Shown here: piece by piece, positions 34,771 through 44,917 of the stretch
Layout: each line of letters opens with the position of its first letter
How positions within the stretch are numbered: position 1 is the first letter of the stretch
Assembly: GCA_036480335.1 (NCBI GenBank)
Contig: JAZGGH010000106.1
Location: forward strand, 1 to 64,000
From: JAZGER01 sp036480335
GTDB taxonomy: Bacteria; Pseudomonadota; Gammaproteobacteria; DSM-19610
Reading direction: 5' to 3'
Length of the DNA stretch: 64,000 bases
The notes under the pieces: generated by a model
The model's database searches: none
Told to the model about the DNA's origin: nothing
What the model saw: only the letters and a program-made list of their open reading frames with translations
Position numbers and translations under genes: made by a program

Positions 34771-35133
34771 ATGGCAACAATTTTAGCTGTTGATGATTCA
34801 AATTCAATGCGACAGATGGTGAGTTTTACTCTCAAGCAGGCTGGACATGAAGTGATTGAAGCCGCGGATGGTGTTGAAGCACTGTCAGCTGTAAAGGGTA
34901 AGTCAATCAATCTCGTCCTGTCAGATGTGAATATGCCAAATATGGATGGCCTCACTCTCGTTAAGGAACTGAGACAGCTTCCCGATTTTAAATATACGCC
35001 AATTTTAATGCTGACAACGGAAGCTGGGGCAAATAAAAAACAGGAAGGTAAGGCAGCGGGTGCTACAGGATGGCTGGTAAAACCATTTAATCCTGAGCAG
35101 TTACTTTCTACAATAAATCGTGTTTTAGGGTAA
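34771..35133 (+). CDS. cheY: CheY-like response regulator
   Basis: A 120-residue stand-alone receiver domain. Phospho-acceptor Asp52 is in LVLSDVNMPNMDG, the acidic pair is VDDS near the start, and the switch Thr and Lys are in LMLTTEAG and WLVKPF. It takes phosphate from CheA and, with a sigma-28 promoter in front, probably acts on the flagellar motor. It ends six bases before cheA. No cheZ is present in the operon. Confidence 0.93.
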   Translation: MATILAVDDSNSMRQMVSFTLKQAGHEVIEAADGVEALSAVKGKSINLVLSDVNMPNMDGLTLVKELRQLPDFKYTPILMLTTEAGANKKQEGKAAGATGWLVKPFNPEQLLSTINRVLG

Positions 35134-35139
35134 GTCACG

Positions 35140-37203
35140 ATGTCAATCGACATCAGCCAGTTTCATGCTGTCTTCTTCGAAGAGAGTTTTGAGGGGCTGG
35201 AGATCATGGAAACAGAGTTGCTTAATCTGTCAGAAGCGGATGATGCGCCAGATGTAATTAATACTATTTTTCGGGCTGCGCATTCAATAAAAGGTGGTAG
35301 TGCAACTTTTGGTTTTTTGAATATTGCGGATTTTACCCATGTAATGGAAACATTGCTGGACCAGATGCGAAATAATGAACGTCCTGTTACACCTGATGGT
35401 GTTGAATTATTGCTGGAAGCGACAGATGTACTGAATACGATGCTGACTCAGGTTCAGAATGATGAGCCAGTGGATGAAGCACGGGTTACAGAGGTTAAAA
35501 ATCAGCTTGAAGTTATGCTGGGCGCTAAGCCTTCACAGGAAGAAACTGTGGAGAAACAATCAGAAGCTGATGTTAGCAACAAAATTTGGTCTATAAAATT
35601 CGTCCCACATCCCCATTTGTTGACCACAGGAAATGATCCAGTCAGGATGTTTCGTGAGTTGGCTTCTCTGGGTAACCTGAGCGTCAGTGTTTCTATTGAT
35701 AAAGTTCCTGATCTTGAGTCGATTGAGCCAGATGATTGCTATTTATCCTGGGAGTTGGAGATATCAGGGGATATAAGCAAGGAACAAATTGATGAAGTAT
35801 TCGATTGGGTAGATGGTGATTGTGATCTGAGTATTGAAGCTGTCATTGCTGAGAGTGATCCGGTCGCGACTGACGATAATAATAAACAGGCAGAAGCGCC
35901 GCCATTAAAAGATGTAGCGAAGCCTGATAGACGCGAAGGAAATGAACGTAGAAAGAAAGCAAAGCCAGCTGAGAGTAGCTCAATTCGTGTCGGTATCGAT
36001 AAGATAGATACTCTGATCAATATGGTTGGCGAGTTGGTAATAACTCAGTCGATGCTTGGTCAGATAGGTGCGGACATTGAAGAAGAAACAATTAATACAG
36101 ATCGTATCGAACGCTTAGTAGAAGGCCTTCAGCAACTGGAAAGAAATACGCGCGAATTGCAGGAAGCGGTTATGCAGATTCGCATGCTGCCTATCAGTTT
36201 TGCATTTAACCGGTTTCCACGCGTAGTACATGATTATTGCCGCAAATCAGGTAAAAAAATAGATCTGAAAATTTCAGGTGAGACTACCGAGCTAGATAAG
36301 ACGGTGATGGAAAAAATCAATGATCCACTTGTGCATCTGGTAAGAAATTCTATGGATCACGGTATCGAGGAAACTGACAAGCGTCTTGCAGCCGGGAAGC
36401 CGGAAACCGGCACGGTTGTTTTAAATGCCTACCATAAAGGTGGCAGTATTGTGATTGAAATTAAGGACGATGGCGCGGGTATCAACAAGGACCGCATTCT
36501 TGAAAAAGCAATTGAAAAAGGCCTGGTCAGTGAAGGTGATATTCTAACGGATGATCAGATATACGACCTTTTATTCATGGCGGGTTTTTCGACGGCAGAA
36601 GAAATAACAGACGTATCCGGACGTGGGGTCGGAATGGATGTGGTGCGAAGAAATATCAAGTCACTGGGTGGCAATATTGAAGTTACATCCGCTGAAGGTG
36701 AAGGATCGACTTTTATTATCAGATTGCCGCTTACACTGGCTATTCTTGATGGGCAGTTGGTTCGTGTTGGAAATGATATGTATATCATCCCATTAACGGC
36801 CATCGTTGAATCTTTACAGATTCAGCATACGCATGTGAGTGAGATATCTGGTAAGGCAGAATTGTACAAGCTTAGAGACGAATATATTCCTATTGTCCGG
36901 CTGCATGAGGCGTTTAATGTATGCCCCGAATTTAATAAGTTGACAGAGGGGCTTCTTGTTGTTGTTGAGGGTGATGGCGAAAAAGCAGGGGTTTTTGTCG
37001 ATAGTTTGCTAGGCCAGCAGCAGGTAGTGATTAAGAGCCTGGAAACAAATTTTCGTGGGGTTCAGGGGATATCAGGAGCAACGATCCTGGGTGATGGAAC
37101 AGTTGCTTTGATTGTTGATATTTCTGGCCTGGTGGGTCTTGCACAAAATCAAACCAAACAAACTGTCGTGGATTCTTCCATACAGAATAATGCAGTTGCA
37201 TAG
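35140..37203 (+). CDS. cheA: CheA histidine kinase
   Basis: A 687-residue chemotaxis kinase. Domains in order: HPt with phospho-accepting His48 (FRAAHSIKGGS), an acidic linker, a P2-like domain (IWSIKFVPHPHLLTTGNDP) for CheY/CheB docking, a second linker rich in charged residues, dimerisation domain (IRVGIDKIDTLINMVGELVI), ATPase domain with N-box HLVRNSMDHGIE and G-boxes, and a C-terminal CheW-like domain. It is of the usual length and apparently intact. It is the centre of the operon. Confidence 0.96.
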   Translation: MSIDISQFHAVFFEESFEGLEIMETELLNLSEADDAPDVINTIFRAAHSIKGGSATFGFLNIADFTHVMETLLDQMRNNERPVTPDGVELLLEATDVLNTMLTQVQNDEPVDEARVTEVKNQLEVMLGAKPSQEETVEKQSEADVSNKIWSIKFVPHPHLLTTGNDPVRMFRELASLGNLSVSVSIDKVPDLESIEPDDCYLSWELEISGDISKEQIDEVFDWVDGDCDLSIEAVIAESDPVATDDNNKQAEAPPLKDVAKPDRREGNERRKKAKPAESSSIRVGIDKIDTLINMVGELVITQSMLGQIGADIEEETINTDRIERLVEGLQQLERNTRELQEAVMQIRMLPISFAFNRFPRVVHDYCRKSGKKIDLKISGETTELDKTVMEKINDPLVHLVRNSMDHGIEETDKRLAAGKPETGTVVLNAYHKGGSIVIEIKDDGAGINKDRILEKAIEKGLVSEGDILTDDQIYDLLFMAGFSTAEEITDVSGRGVGMDVVRRNIKSLGGNIEVTSAEGEGSTFIIRLPLTLAILDGQLVRVGNDMYIIPLTAIVESLQIQHTHVSEISGKAELYKLRDEYIPIVRLHEAFNVCPEFNKLTEGLLVVVEGDGEKAGVFVDSLLGQQQVVIKSLETNFRGVQGISGATILGDGTVALIVDISGLVGLAQNQTKQTVVDSSIQNNAVA

Positions 37204-37211
37204 GAGAACGT

Positions 37212-37712
37212 ATGAGCGCAGTTGAAGCACAAATAGCAGATAGTCATGGTAGCCAGTACCTGACCTTTTTGCTCGCTGATGAAGAATACGGTGTAGATAT
37301 CCTCAGGGTCGTTGAAATCAAGGGTTGGCAAGAAGCAACACATATCCCGAATACACCCGATTATATTAAAGGCGTGATCAATATTCGTGGCAGCATTGTG
37401 CCTATTATTGATTTGCGTAAACGTTTTGGTATGCCAGAAATTGAGTACAGCCAAACAACTGTGGTGATTGTGCTTTATGTAGAGTCAAAAAATAAAACAC
37501 GCACGGTCGGAATTGTTGTGGATGGTGTTTCTGATGTCTGCAATGTGAGTGAGGGAGATTTGAAAGCAGCGCCTGAGTTCGGTAGTGCGGTGAGCGTTGA
37601 TTATGTAAAAGGGCTGTCTACTGTTAATGATGAAATGGTTATTTTGTTAGATATTGATCATTTGTTAAATTCAAAAGAGCTTGCAGATCTTCCTGAGTCA
37701 GAGGAAGAGTAA
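37212..37712 (+). CDS. cheW: CheW coupling protein
   Basis: A 166-residue CheW scaffold linking receptors to CheA. The core is clear: YLTFLLADEEYGVDILRVVEIKGW, NTPDYIKGVINIRGSIVPIIDLRKRFGM, and VVDGVSDV. It starts nine bases after cheA with AGGAGA upstream. Confidence 0.95.
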   Translation: MSAVEAQIADSHGSQYLTFLLADEEYGVDILRVVEIKGWQEATHIPNTPDYIKGVINIRGSIVPIIDLRKRFGMPEIEYSQTTVVIVLYVESKNKTRTVGIVVDGVSDVCNVSEGDLKAAPEFGSAVSVDYVKGLSTVNDEMVILLDIDHLLNSKELADLPESEEE

Positions 37713-37774
37713 TGCAGAATGCCTGTAAAGAAAAGTTGTTTGTAAGGACTGGATAAATTAGGGATGGTTATCTC

Positions 37775-40700
37775 ATGAGTGATAAAAGAGAAGGTGTAAA
37801 TGGAATGGCTAAAATAATTGGAAATTTAAGTATTGCTCACAAGCTATGGATAGCATTCGGTTTGTCGCTTGCTTGCATGATTGGTGTGTCATTAAACATT
37901 CTTTCGGGTGTGAATATTATTCAGGAAAAGACATCCAGAATGGAAAAAGAAATCACGCCGGCTGTTACTTCTGCGTTGAAGTTAAACAGGTTTCTTGAGG
38001 AGACATCTAGCTCGCTAGGTTATTATTTATTGAGTCATGAAGATCGCTATAAAACAAGATTAAATGAGAGCATGCGTAGCGTTGAAGATGAAATTACTCG
38101 AATGGAGTCTATAGCGTTCGTTAATGAGCATGCTGAATCCAGTCAGTTACTTAGGGGCATCAAAGAAAATATCAGTACATTGAAGGTAGTGGAAAGTAGC
38201 CTTATAGATACTTCGATAAATGATATGAAAAACTTTCCAGCTCGGGAATATGCGGCTACCAAACAGGGGCCATTGACACAGAAAATTCTGCAAAATATCA
38301 GTGTGATCATGGATGCCGAGCCTGCTGCAGAGAAAGAATCGACGAGAAGATCCATTATGCGGACAGCAGCAGATTTACGCTATTCCTGGATGAATATCGC
38401 TAATAATATCAGGGCTTTTCTCGCTTTCAGATCGAGTAATTCAATTGAAGAAGTGAATATTCATCGTGCTAAGGCTGAGCAGTTACTAAGAAAACTGAAA
38501 GGCTTTGGAGATGGCCTTGATTTTGAGCAGGAAGATGCAGTCAGGCAGCTTGAAACACTTGGTGAAAAGTATTTTGCTACTCTTGGAACATTAGTAGATA
38601 TGCATAAAGGTATTCAGTGGCGAATGGATTCATATATGGTGGTTAATGAACTGACGCCAGTATTGCAATCACTAAATTCAAACATAAGCCAGCTTGTCAA
38701 CATACAACAGGATGCAATTCATTCTGCACATGAGGACATTGCAGCTATTACTTTGGCAAAGAAAACTCAATCTTACATAGTTGCAGCGTTTGGTATATTG
38801 ATGAGTATTGGCCTGGCCTGGTTGCTGTCACGGATGATTAGTCGACCATTGAAGCAGGCGGTAGATGTTGCGGAAAGAATATCGGAAGGCGATTTAAGTT
38901 CTAATATTGTGTCCACTTCAAATGATGAAACAGGTCACCTGTTAAGCGCGTTCTCTATTATGCAGAAGAGTCTTAAAGAGCGGCTAACAAAAGAAAGCGA
39001 GTCTAATAAAGACATGTCGCGTGTGAAGTCAGCGCTAGATAGTGTTTCTGCAGGTGTAATGATGGCAGATGCAGATTTAAATATTATTTATATGAATCAA
39101 TCAGTAAAAGATGTATTGAGAAATGCTGAGACTGATCTGCAAAAGGATTTGCCACAATTCAGTGTTGATGCTTTGATGGGGAAAAATATTGATGTTTTCC
39201 ATAAAAATCCATCGCATCAAAGAACGATGCTTGAGCGTTTGACTAGCACATATAGTACAGAGATCAAGGTTGGTGGAAGAACAATGAACCTGATTGCTAC
39301 GCCGGTTTTTGACGATGACGGTGAACGTCTGGGAACGGCTGTCGAATGGGCAGATCGTACGGCTGAAGTGCGGGTTGAAGATGAAATCGAAACTCTGGTA
39401 AATGCCGCAACAATGGGCGAGCTTGACAAGCGCCTGACACTCGATGGTAAAACCGGTTTCTTCATGACGCTTTGTCAGGGTATTAATCAACTAGTAGAAG
39501 TATGTGATCATGCCGTTGTGGATACGGTGCGTGTGCTTTCCTCCTTGTCTCAGGGTGATTTGACGCAGACTATTCATGGAAGCTATTCAGGTTCGTTCGG
39601 ACAACTCAAAGAGGGTGCAAATGCGACCACGTCAAAACTGATCGAAATTATTGGTGAAATCAGGGCGACAGCAGAAGAAGTTAGTTCCGCCGCCGGTGAA
39701 ATATCTGCCGGAAATCTGAATCTCAGTCATCGTACAGAGTCACAGGCTGCGAGTCTCGAAGAGACGGCTGCGAGCATGGAGGAGATGACCAGTACAACCA
39801 AGCAAAATGCTGATAATGCACGACAGGCCAATCAGTTGTCTATGAGTGCTCGAGACCAGGCGGAAAAAGGCGGTGAAGTCGTTGCCCAGGCAGTTGAGGC
39901 AATGAGTGGGATTAATAAAAGCAGTAAGAAGGTTGCAGATATTATCGGCACAATCGATGAGATCGCGTTCCAGACTAATTTACTGGCATTGAATGCGGCT
40001 GTTGAGGCGGCGCGTGCCGGAGAACAGGGTCGTGGTTTTGCGGTAGTTGCAACAGAGGTAAGAAACCTGGCACAAAGAAGTGCGGAAGCTGCAAAAGAAA
40101 TCAAAAATCTTATTCAGGACAGTGTGCAGCGTGTGGAAGAAGGAACAGAGCTGGTTGATAGTTCTGGCCAGACACTGGGTGAAATTGTTACTGCTGTGAA
40201 AAAAGTCAGTGATATTATTGCGGAAATAGCCGCAGCTGGACAGGAGCAGGCCCTGGGTATTGAGCAGGTGAACAAGGCAGTTACTCAGCTTGATGATATG
40301 ACGCAACAAAATGCTGCGCTTGTTGAAGAGGCTGCAGCAGCAAGTGAGTCAATGAAGGGGCAGGCTGTTGGCCTTAACCGGTCGGTTTCTTTCTTTAATG
40401 CCGGTGATATGGACGGTGGTTATGCAGGAGCTAATCGTCGTGGTCCTGGCAGAGCATTCTCAGGTGCTGGAGGCTCAAGTATCGACTTTTCAGCAGCCAA
40501 GCAAAAACATCTATCCTGGCGTACGCGCCTGCGCAAGTTCCTTGCAGGTGATGAGGCTATGAGTGCAGAACAGGCTATGTCACACAAAGACTGTGATCTG
40601 GGTAAATGGATTTATGCTACTGCACTTGATCAGTTCGGTTCTATGCCGGAAATGCAGGAACTTGAAAAGGTCCATCAGGATATGCATGCAACCATTAAGA

Positions 40701-40930
40701 AAATCGTTACCCTCAAGAATGATGGTGATGTTATGGCGGCACAGAATGAATACGAAAAGATCGAGCCTGCATCAGCACATGTTGTCGGTTTGCTTGACGA
40801 TATTGAAAGGCATGTAAAGGCTGATGCTGCAAGTGCGTCGGCCCCTGCTCCTGCGGCACCGAAAAGAAGGACAGCTGCTCCGCGACAGGCTGTAGCAAAT
40901 GGCAATGACCAGGAATGGGAAGAATTCTGA
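37775..40930 (+). CDS. Large chemoreceptor with PAS and zinc-binding CZB domain
   Basis: A 1051-residue methyl-accepting receptor. It has a first membrane helix at about 24-46, a mostly helical outer sensor domain of about 285 residues, a second helix at 334-353, HAMP at 354-405, a PAS-like domain near 420-520, a second HAMP-like segment, the signalling hairpin with FQTNLLALNAAVEAARAGEQGRGFAVVA, and a C-terminal CZB domain (SHKDCDLGKWIY, then VHQDMH). CZB domains bind zinc through His/Cys and in other bacteria sense zinc or hypochlorous acid. Met11 is an alternative start. Ligand unknown. Confidence 0.92.
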   Translation: MSDKREGVNGMAKIIGNLSIAHKLWIAFGLSLACMIGVSLNILSGVNIIQEKTSRMEKEITPAVTSALKLNRFLEETSSSLGYYLLSHEDRYKTRLNESMRSVEDEITRMESIAFVNEHAESSQLLRGIKENISTLKVVESSLIDTSINDMKNFPAREYAATKQGPLTQKILQNISVIMDAEPAAEKESTRRSIMRTAADLRYSWMNIANNIRAFLAFRSSNSIEEVNIHRAKAEQLLRKLKGFGDGLDFEQEDAVRQLETLGEKYFATLGTLVDMHKGIQWRMDSYMVVNELTPVLQSLNSNISQLVNIQQDAIHSAHEDIAAITLAKKTQSYIVAAFGILMSIGLAWLLSRMISRPLKQAVDVAERISEGDLSSNIVSTSNDETGHLLSAFSIMQKSLKERLTKESESNKDMSRVKSALDSVSAGVMMADADLNIIYMNQSVKDVLRNAETDLQKDLPQFSVDALMGKNIDVFHKNPSHQRTMLERLTSTYSTEIKVGGRTMNLIATPVFDDDGERLGTAVEWADRTAEVRVEDEIETLVNAATMGELDKRLTLDGKTGFFMTLCQGINQLVEVCDHAVVDTVRVLSSLSQGDLTQTIHGSYSGSFGQLKEGANATTSKLIEIIGEIRATAEEVSSAAGEISAGNLNLSHRTESQAASLEETAASMEEMTSTTKQNADNARQANQLSMSARDQAEKGGEVVAQAVEAMSGINKSSKKVADIIGTIDEIAFQTNLLALNAAVEAARAGEQGRGFAVVATEVRNLAQRSAEAAKEIKNLIQDSVQRVEEGTELVDSSGQTLGEIVTAVKKVSDIIAEIAAAGQEQALGIEQVNKAVTQLDDMTQQNAALVEEAAAASESMKGQAVGLNRSVSFFNAGDMDGGYAGANRRGPGRAFSGAGGSSIDFSAAKQKHLSWRTRLRKFLAGDEAMSAEQAMSHKDCDLGKWIYATALDQFGSMPEMQELEKVHQDMHATIKKIVTLKNDGDVMAAQNEYEKIEPASAHVVGLLDDIERHVKADAASASAPAPAAPKRRTAAPRQAVANGNDQEWEEF

Positions 40931-40978
40931 GTCTTTAGTTTTTGAGTCATCACTATTTGCAACGTGTCCGGAGGTCAA

Positions 40979-41827
40979 GTGTCAGCTGTAGCAGAAAAAC
41001 GTGAGTTTATTTTTACTGATCAGGATTTCGATTATATTCGCGAACTTGTTTATACCCAAACAGGGATTGACCTGTCAGAAGGTAAACGGGATCTAGTATA
41101 TAACCGAATGACCAGACGTTTGCGTGCATTGGCGATAACCAGTTTTTCAGACTACACGCGGTACCTTAAAGGGGGTAATGGTGAGCAGGAGTTAAGCAAT
41201 TTCATCAATGCTATTACCACAAACCTCACGTCATTTTATAGAGAAATGCATCATTTTGAATACCTGGGTAACGAATTCGTACCGGAATTGATGAAGTTGC
41301 ATGCTGTAGATAAGCGTATTCGTATCTGGTCAGCAGGGTGTTCAACAGGTGAGGAACCATACTCCTTGGCAATGACGCTTCGTGAAGCGATGCCATCAAT
41401 CGATTCCTGGGACGTGAAGATTCTTGCTACCGATCTGGATTCCAATGTCATCGAAACAGGGCGAGCGGGTGTTTACAGCCAGGAGCGAGTCGAAGGTATT
41501 AGCAATGACAGACTCAAACGCTGGTTTAAAAAAGGTTCGGGAGAGAATGCTGGAAAAGTTAAGGTTCACCCTGATCTACAATCCATGATCAGTTTCAGAC
41601 AACTAAATTTAATGAAGAACTGGCCTGTTAAAGGACCATTTGACTTAATTATGTGTAGAAATGTTGTTATCTATTTCGACAAACCTACACAAACAAAATT
41701 GTTTTCAAGGTTTGCAAATTACCTGTCAAACAGTGGTCGCCTTTTTGTAGGGCATTCTGAATCATTGGCAAAAGTCAGTACGGATTTCGAATTGATCGGT
41801 AAAACTGTGTATAAAAAATCCAGCTAA
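40979..41827 (+). CDS. cheR: CheR receptor methyltransferase
   Basis: A 282-residue SAM-dependent methyltransferase that methylates receptor glutamates. Seen are the N-terminal helical domain (YIRELVYTQTGIDLSEGKRDLVYNR), the SAM-binding WSAGCSTGEEPYSLAM, and FDLIMCRNVVIYFD. I prefer GTG 40979, preceded by GGAGG, to GTG 40964, which has no ribosome site. There is no C-terminal receptor-binding tail beyond the catalytic domain. Confidence 0.94.
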   Translation: MSAVAEKREFIFTDQDFDYIRELVYTQTGIDLSEGKRDLVYNRMTRRLRALAITSFSDYTRYLKGGNGEQELSNFINAITTNLTSFYREMHHFEYLGNEFVPELMKLHAVDKRIRIWSAGCSTGEEPYSLAMTLREAMPSIDSWDVKILATDLDSNVIETGRAGVYSQERVEGISNDRLKRWFKKGSGENAGKVKVHPDLQSMISFRQLNLMKNWPVKGPFDLIMCRNVVIYFDKPTQTKLFSRFANYLSNSGRLFVGHSESLAKVSTDFELIGKTVYKKSS

Positions 41828-41837
41828 GGAAGTCATT

Positions 41838-42452
41838 GTGTTAACGAGTTTGCGAACAGATAAACCAGTTGCTCCGGGTTTCGAGCATGTTCATCGTTAC
41901 TGGGATAAAAAAACCGGGCAATACGGGGCGAAAATTAAGCCCGGTGAATATTTTGTATCCGAGGAAGGTGAGCCAATTACTACTGTGCTCGGATCCTGCG
42001 TTTCTGTTTGTGCAAGAGATACGGTGTTCAGAATTGGTGGGATGAATCACTTTCTGCTGCCTGAAGGAAGCAATCATTCTTCATGGTCTGATGCATCACG
42101 CTATGGAGCCTTTGCAATTGAGGCTCTACTGAATGAAGTATATAAGCGTGGCGGTCGTAAGAAAGCTATGGAAATCAAAGTTTTTGGTGGTAGCAACATT
42201 CTTGGTTCGAATGATGTGGGACAGAGCAATGTGGATTTTGTGATTGATTATATGCGAACTGAGGGTTTTCTGATCGCATCGAAGGACCTGGGTGGGAACC
42301 AGCCACGTAAGATTATTTATTATCCCGATACAGGTAAGGTCATGTTGAAAAAAGTGGCTGCCATTGAAATAACAGAAGTTGCAGCTATTGAGAAGCGACA
42401 TCTTAAGAAGATAGGGTCACAGCCTGTGACAGGCGAAGTAGATTTGTTCTGA
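41838..42452 (+). CDS. cheD: CheD receptor deamidase
   Basis: A 204-residue CheD, which deamidates receptor glutamines and can adjust adaptation. The catalytic cysteine is Cys54 in LGSCVSVCARD and the histidine is His71 in GGMNHFLLPEG. It starts at GTG with AAGGAAG five bases upstream, between cheR and cheB, the normal place. Confidence 0.93.
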   Translation: MLTSLRTDKPVAPGFEHVHRYWDKKTGQYGAKIKPGEYFVSEEGEPITTVLGSCVSVCARDTVFRIGGMNHFLLPEGSNHSSWSDASRYGAFAIEALLNEVYKRGGRKKAMEIKVFGGSNILGSNDVGQSNVDFVIDYMRTEGFLIASKDLGGNQPRKIIYYPDTGKVMLKKVAAIEITEVAAIEKRHLKKIGSQPVTGEVDLF

Positions 42453-42480
42453 TTGATTATCGAAAGAAAATGGATGAACT

Positions 42481-43578
42481 ATGAATAAAAAAATAACAGT
42501 TTTGATTGTTGATGATTCGGCGCTGGTGAGAAAAATGCTGACAAGAATGCTTGAATCAGACCCGCATATCAGCGTTATAGGTACTGCGATTGATCCATTG
42601 ATGGCGCGAGATAAAATCAAGCAATTAAATCCAGATGTGTTGACACTGGATGTAGAAATGCCACGAATGGATGGTGTGTCATTTTTAAAAAACCTGATGC
42701 GTTTGAGGCCTATGCCAGTGGTAATGGTATCGTCACTCACTGTTAAGGGTGCGGACGTTACCCTGCAGGCACTGGAATATGGGGCGGTTGATTTTGTCTC
42801 TAAACCTGCTGCTGATCTTGCAGCATCCTTTGATGGCTATGCTGAAGAGCTGATTACTAAAGTAAAAATTGCTGCATGCGCGAAAGTGTCTCGGCTGGTG
42901 GTTGACGATGCTGATGCGGGTATAAAGAAACAATCAATCATTCCATCTGGTAATTTCAAAACAACAGATATGGTGATAGTGATTGGTTCTTCTACTGGCG
43001 GTACTGAAGCTGTTCGTGAAATACTTGAAGTATTGCCAGCTAATAGTCCGGGTATTGTTATTACCCAGCATATCCCGGAAGCCTTCAGCAAGCCTTTTGC
43101 TGATCGTTTAAATAAGAGCTGTGCTATGACAGTATCTGAAGCAAAGGATGGTGATCTGATTATGTCGGGACATGCCTATATTGCCCCTGGAAGTCATCAT
43201 TTGATGATTGTTAGGGACGGTGCTCAATACCGTTGTCGCCTGACCCAGTCTGATCCTGTTAATCGACATCGCCCCAGTGTTGATGTGTTGTTTCAATCAG
43301 CCGTCAAGAATGTAGGCAGAAATGCTATCGGGCTGATTCTGACAGGGATGGGTGCAGATGGAGCGCAGGGTATGCTTAACATGCGAGAAGCAGGTGCTTA
43401 CACGATTGCACAGGATGAACAATCCAGCGTGGTCTGGGGAATGCCCGGTGCGGCGGTCAAACTGGATGCTGCGATCGATATTTTACCTCTAAATGAAGTG
43501 GCAAGCCGTGTGATTGCCGTTGCTGAGGGTAAGCATAAGATAAAGCCGCGTGGGAATAAGCCGCTAAGTACTGCATGA
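42481..43578 (+). CDS. cheB: CheB receptor methylesterase
   Basis: A 365-residue protein with a receiver domain (Asp57 in VLTLDVEMPRMDG), a linker, and a methylesterase domain with the catalytic triad in IGSSTGGTEAV (Ser), TQHIPEAF (His) and GMGADGA (Asp). It removes methyl groups from receptors under control of CheA and so completes the adaptation set with CheR and CheD. Confidence 0.95.
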   Translation: MNKKITVLIVDDSALVRKMLTRMLESDPHISVIGTAIDPLMARDKIKQLNPDVLTLDVEMPRMDGVSFLKNLMRLRPMPVVMVSSLTVKGADVTLQALEYGAVDFVSKPAADLAASFDGYAEELITKVKIAACAKVSRLVVDDADAGIKKQSIIPSGNFKTTDMVIVIGSSTGGTEAVREILEVLPANSPGIVITQHIPEAFSKPFADRLNKSCAMTVSEAKDGDLIMSGHAYIAPGSHHLMIVRDGAQYRCRLTQSDPVNRHRPSVDVLFQSAVKNVGRNAIGLILTGMGADGAQGMLNMREAGAYTIAQDEQSSVVWGMPGAAVKLDAAIDILPLNEVASRVIAVAEGKHKIKPRGNKPLSTA

Positions 43579-43651
43579 AATATTTTATCTGTGGGTGCTC
43601 TGATCTACAGACATATTTGTGACTGGAAATGACGTAATTGGAAAATATGAA

Positions 43652-44896
43652 ATGACAATAGAAATGGATAGTGCTAACGAGGTGGAAGGAGAAAGTTGGT
43701 CGCAGCGATATGCGACTTTCCTTGTTTTATTGCCTGCCGTTGTTATAACACTGATTACTGGATTGTTTGGCGCGCTTCAACCAACAATCGGGTTTTTTAT
43801 TGTTACGATTGCCTGGGGTTTTACTGGACTATTCCTTGCGCTTAAATTGTCGTCTATTTCTACCTTATTGCACAAAGTTGAAGAGGTAGAGAGAAAAAAT
43901 CAGGATGATCATTCGGTCATTAATGAAATCACTGATCAAATTCTGGATTTATTAGGCGCGGAGTTAGAAAGTATGCAAGCAGAGATTAATCGGTCTAAGG
44001 TTCTTGTTTCCGATGCTGTTGCAACACTTTCAAAGAATTTTCACAGCCTGAATGAACAGGCGCAGGCTGAAGAAAACCTCGTTCATAATATAATTAAGAG
44101 CAGTGCAGGTGATGATGATTCAGAGAACGCAAGTAGTGGTGTCAGGGTATTAGTAGAGCAGGCAGATAGTCTCATGCAGGGATTTATCGATACCATGGTG
44201 GAAATTAGTGGTCAAAGTGTTGCCACTGTTTATGATATTGATGACATGGTTGATCAGATGGACGGGGTTTTCAAGCTGCTTGGTGATGTACAGGATATTG
44301 CCGACCAGACCAATTTACTGGCATTGAATGCGGCCATTGAAGCAGCCAGGGCCGGTGAAGCAGGTCGTGGTTTTGCTGTAGTCGCCAGTGAAGTCAGGGC
44401 TTTGTCAGTAAGGTCTGCAGGGCTCAATGAAGAAATCAGAGAAAGTGTCAATCGAAGCCAGCAGGCAATTGCCACTGTCAGGGATACCGTAGGTCAAATG
44501 GCGTCAAGGGATATGAATGATTCATTGACGGCGAAAACTCAGGTTGAACAGTCATTTCAGGATATGGGCAAGTTTAACGACTTTATGTCCGAGCAAATTC
44601 AGGCATTGTCGAAGCACAGTGATCAGATTGCAAAAGATGTCGGCGAAGCTGTCAGATCATTGCAGTTTGAAGATATTGTCACCCAGTCGTTAGGTGTTGT
44701 GGGTCGGCATATTGAACGACTTACGGAATTAAGCCAGTTTATCGAGTCAGCACAACGGGGCCAGGATGTAATCGGTATGAATGTGATGAAAGATACTCGG
44801 GAAAAACTTCAGGAGTTAAATAATGGCTGGCAGAGTGAGCATTACAAGATAGTAGGTCAGCAGTCGATGGATGAAGGTGAAGTAGAGTTATTTTAG
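43652..44896 (+). CDS. Short methyl-accepting chemotaxis-like protein
   Basis: A 414-residue receptor-like protein. Two close membrane helices near residues 25-65 have almost no outer loop, so it has no periplasmic sensor. The cytoplasmic part holds a coiled coil and the signalling tip (DIADQTNLLALNAAIEAARAGEAGRGFAVVASEVRAL), with a shorter hairpin than the large receptor. It may sense membrane or internal state, or act as a scaffold. The start is uncertain: ATG 43652 has GGAAA seven bases upstream; GTG 43619 is an alternative. Confidence 0.85.
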   Translation: MTIEMDSANEVEGESWSQRYATFLVLLPAVVITLITGLFGALQPTIGFFIVTIAWGFTGLFLALKLSSISTLLHKVEEVERKNQDDHSVINEITDQILDLLGAELESMQAEINRSKVLVSDAVATLSKNFHSLNEQAQAEENLVHNIIKSSAGDDDSENASSGVRVLVEQADSLMQGFIDTMVEISGQSVATVYDIDDMVDQMDGVFKLLGDVQDIADQTNLLALNAAIEAARAGEAGRGFAVVASEVRALSVRSAGLNEEIRESVNRSQQAIATVRDTVGQMASRDMNDSLTAKTQVEQSFQDMGKFNDFMSEQIQALSKHSDQIAKDVGEAVRSLQFEDIVTQSLGVVGRHIERLTELSQFIESAQRGQDVIGMNVMKDTREKLQELNNGWQSEHYKIVGQQSMDEGEVELF

Positions 44897-44917
44897 TGAT
44901 TTTTAAGGAGATATAGC

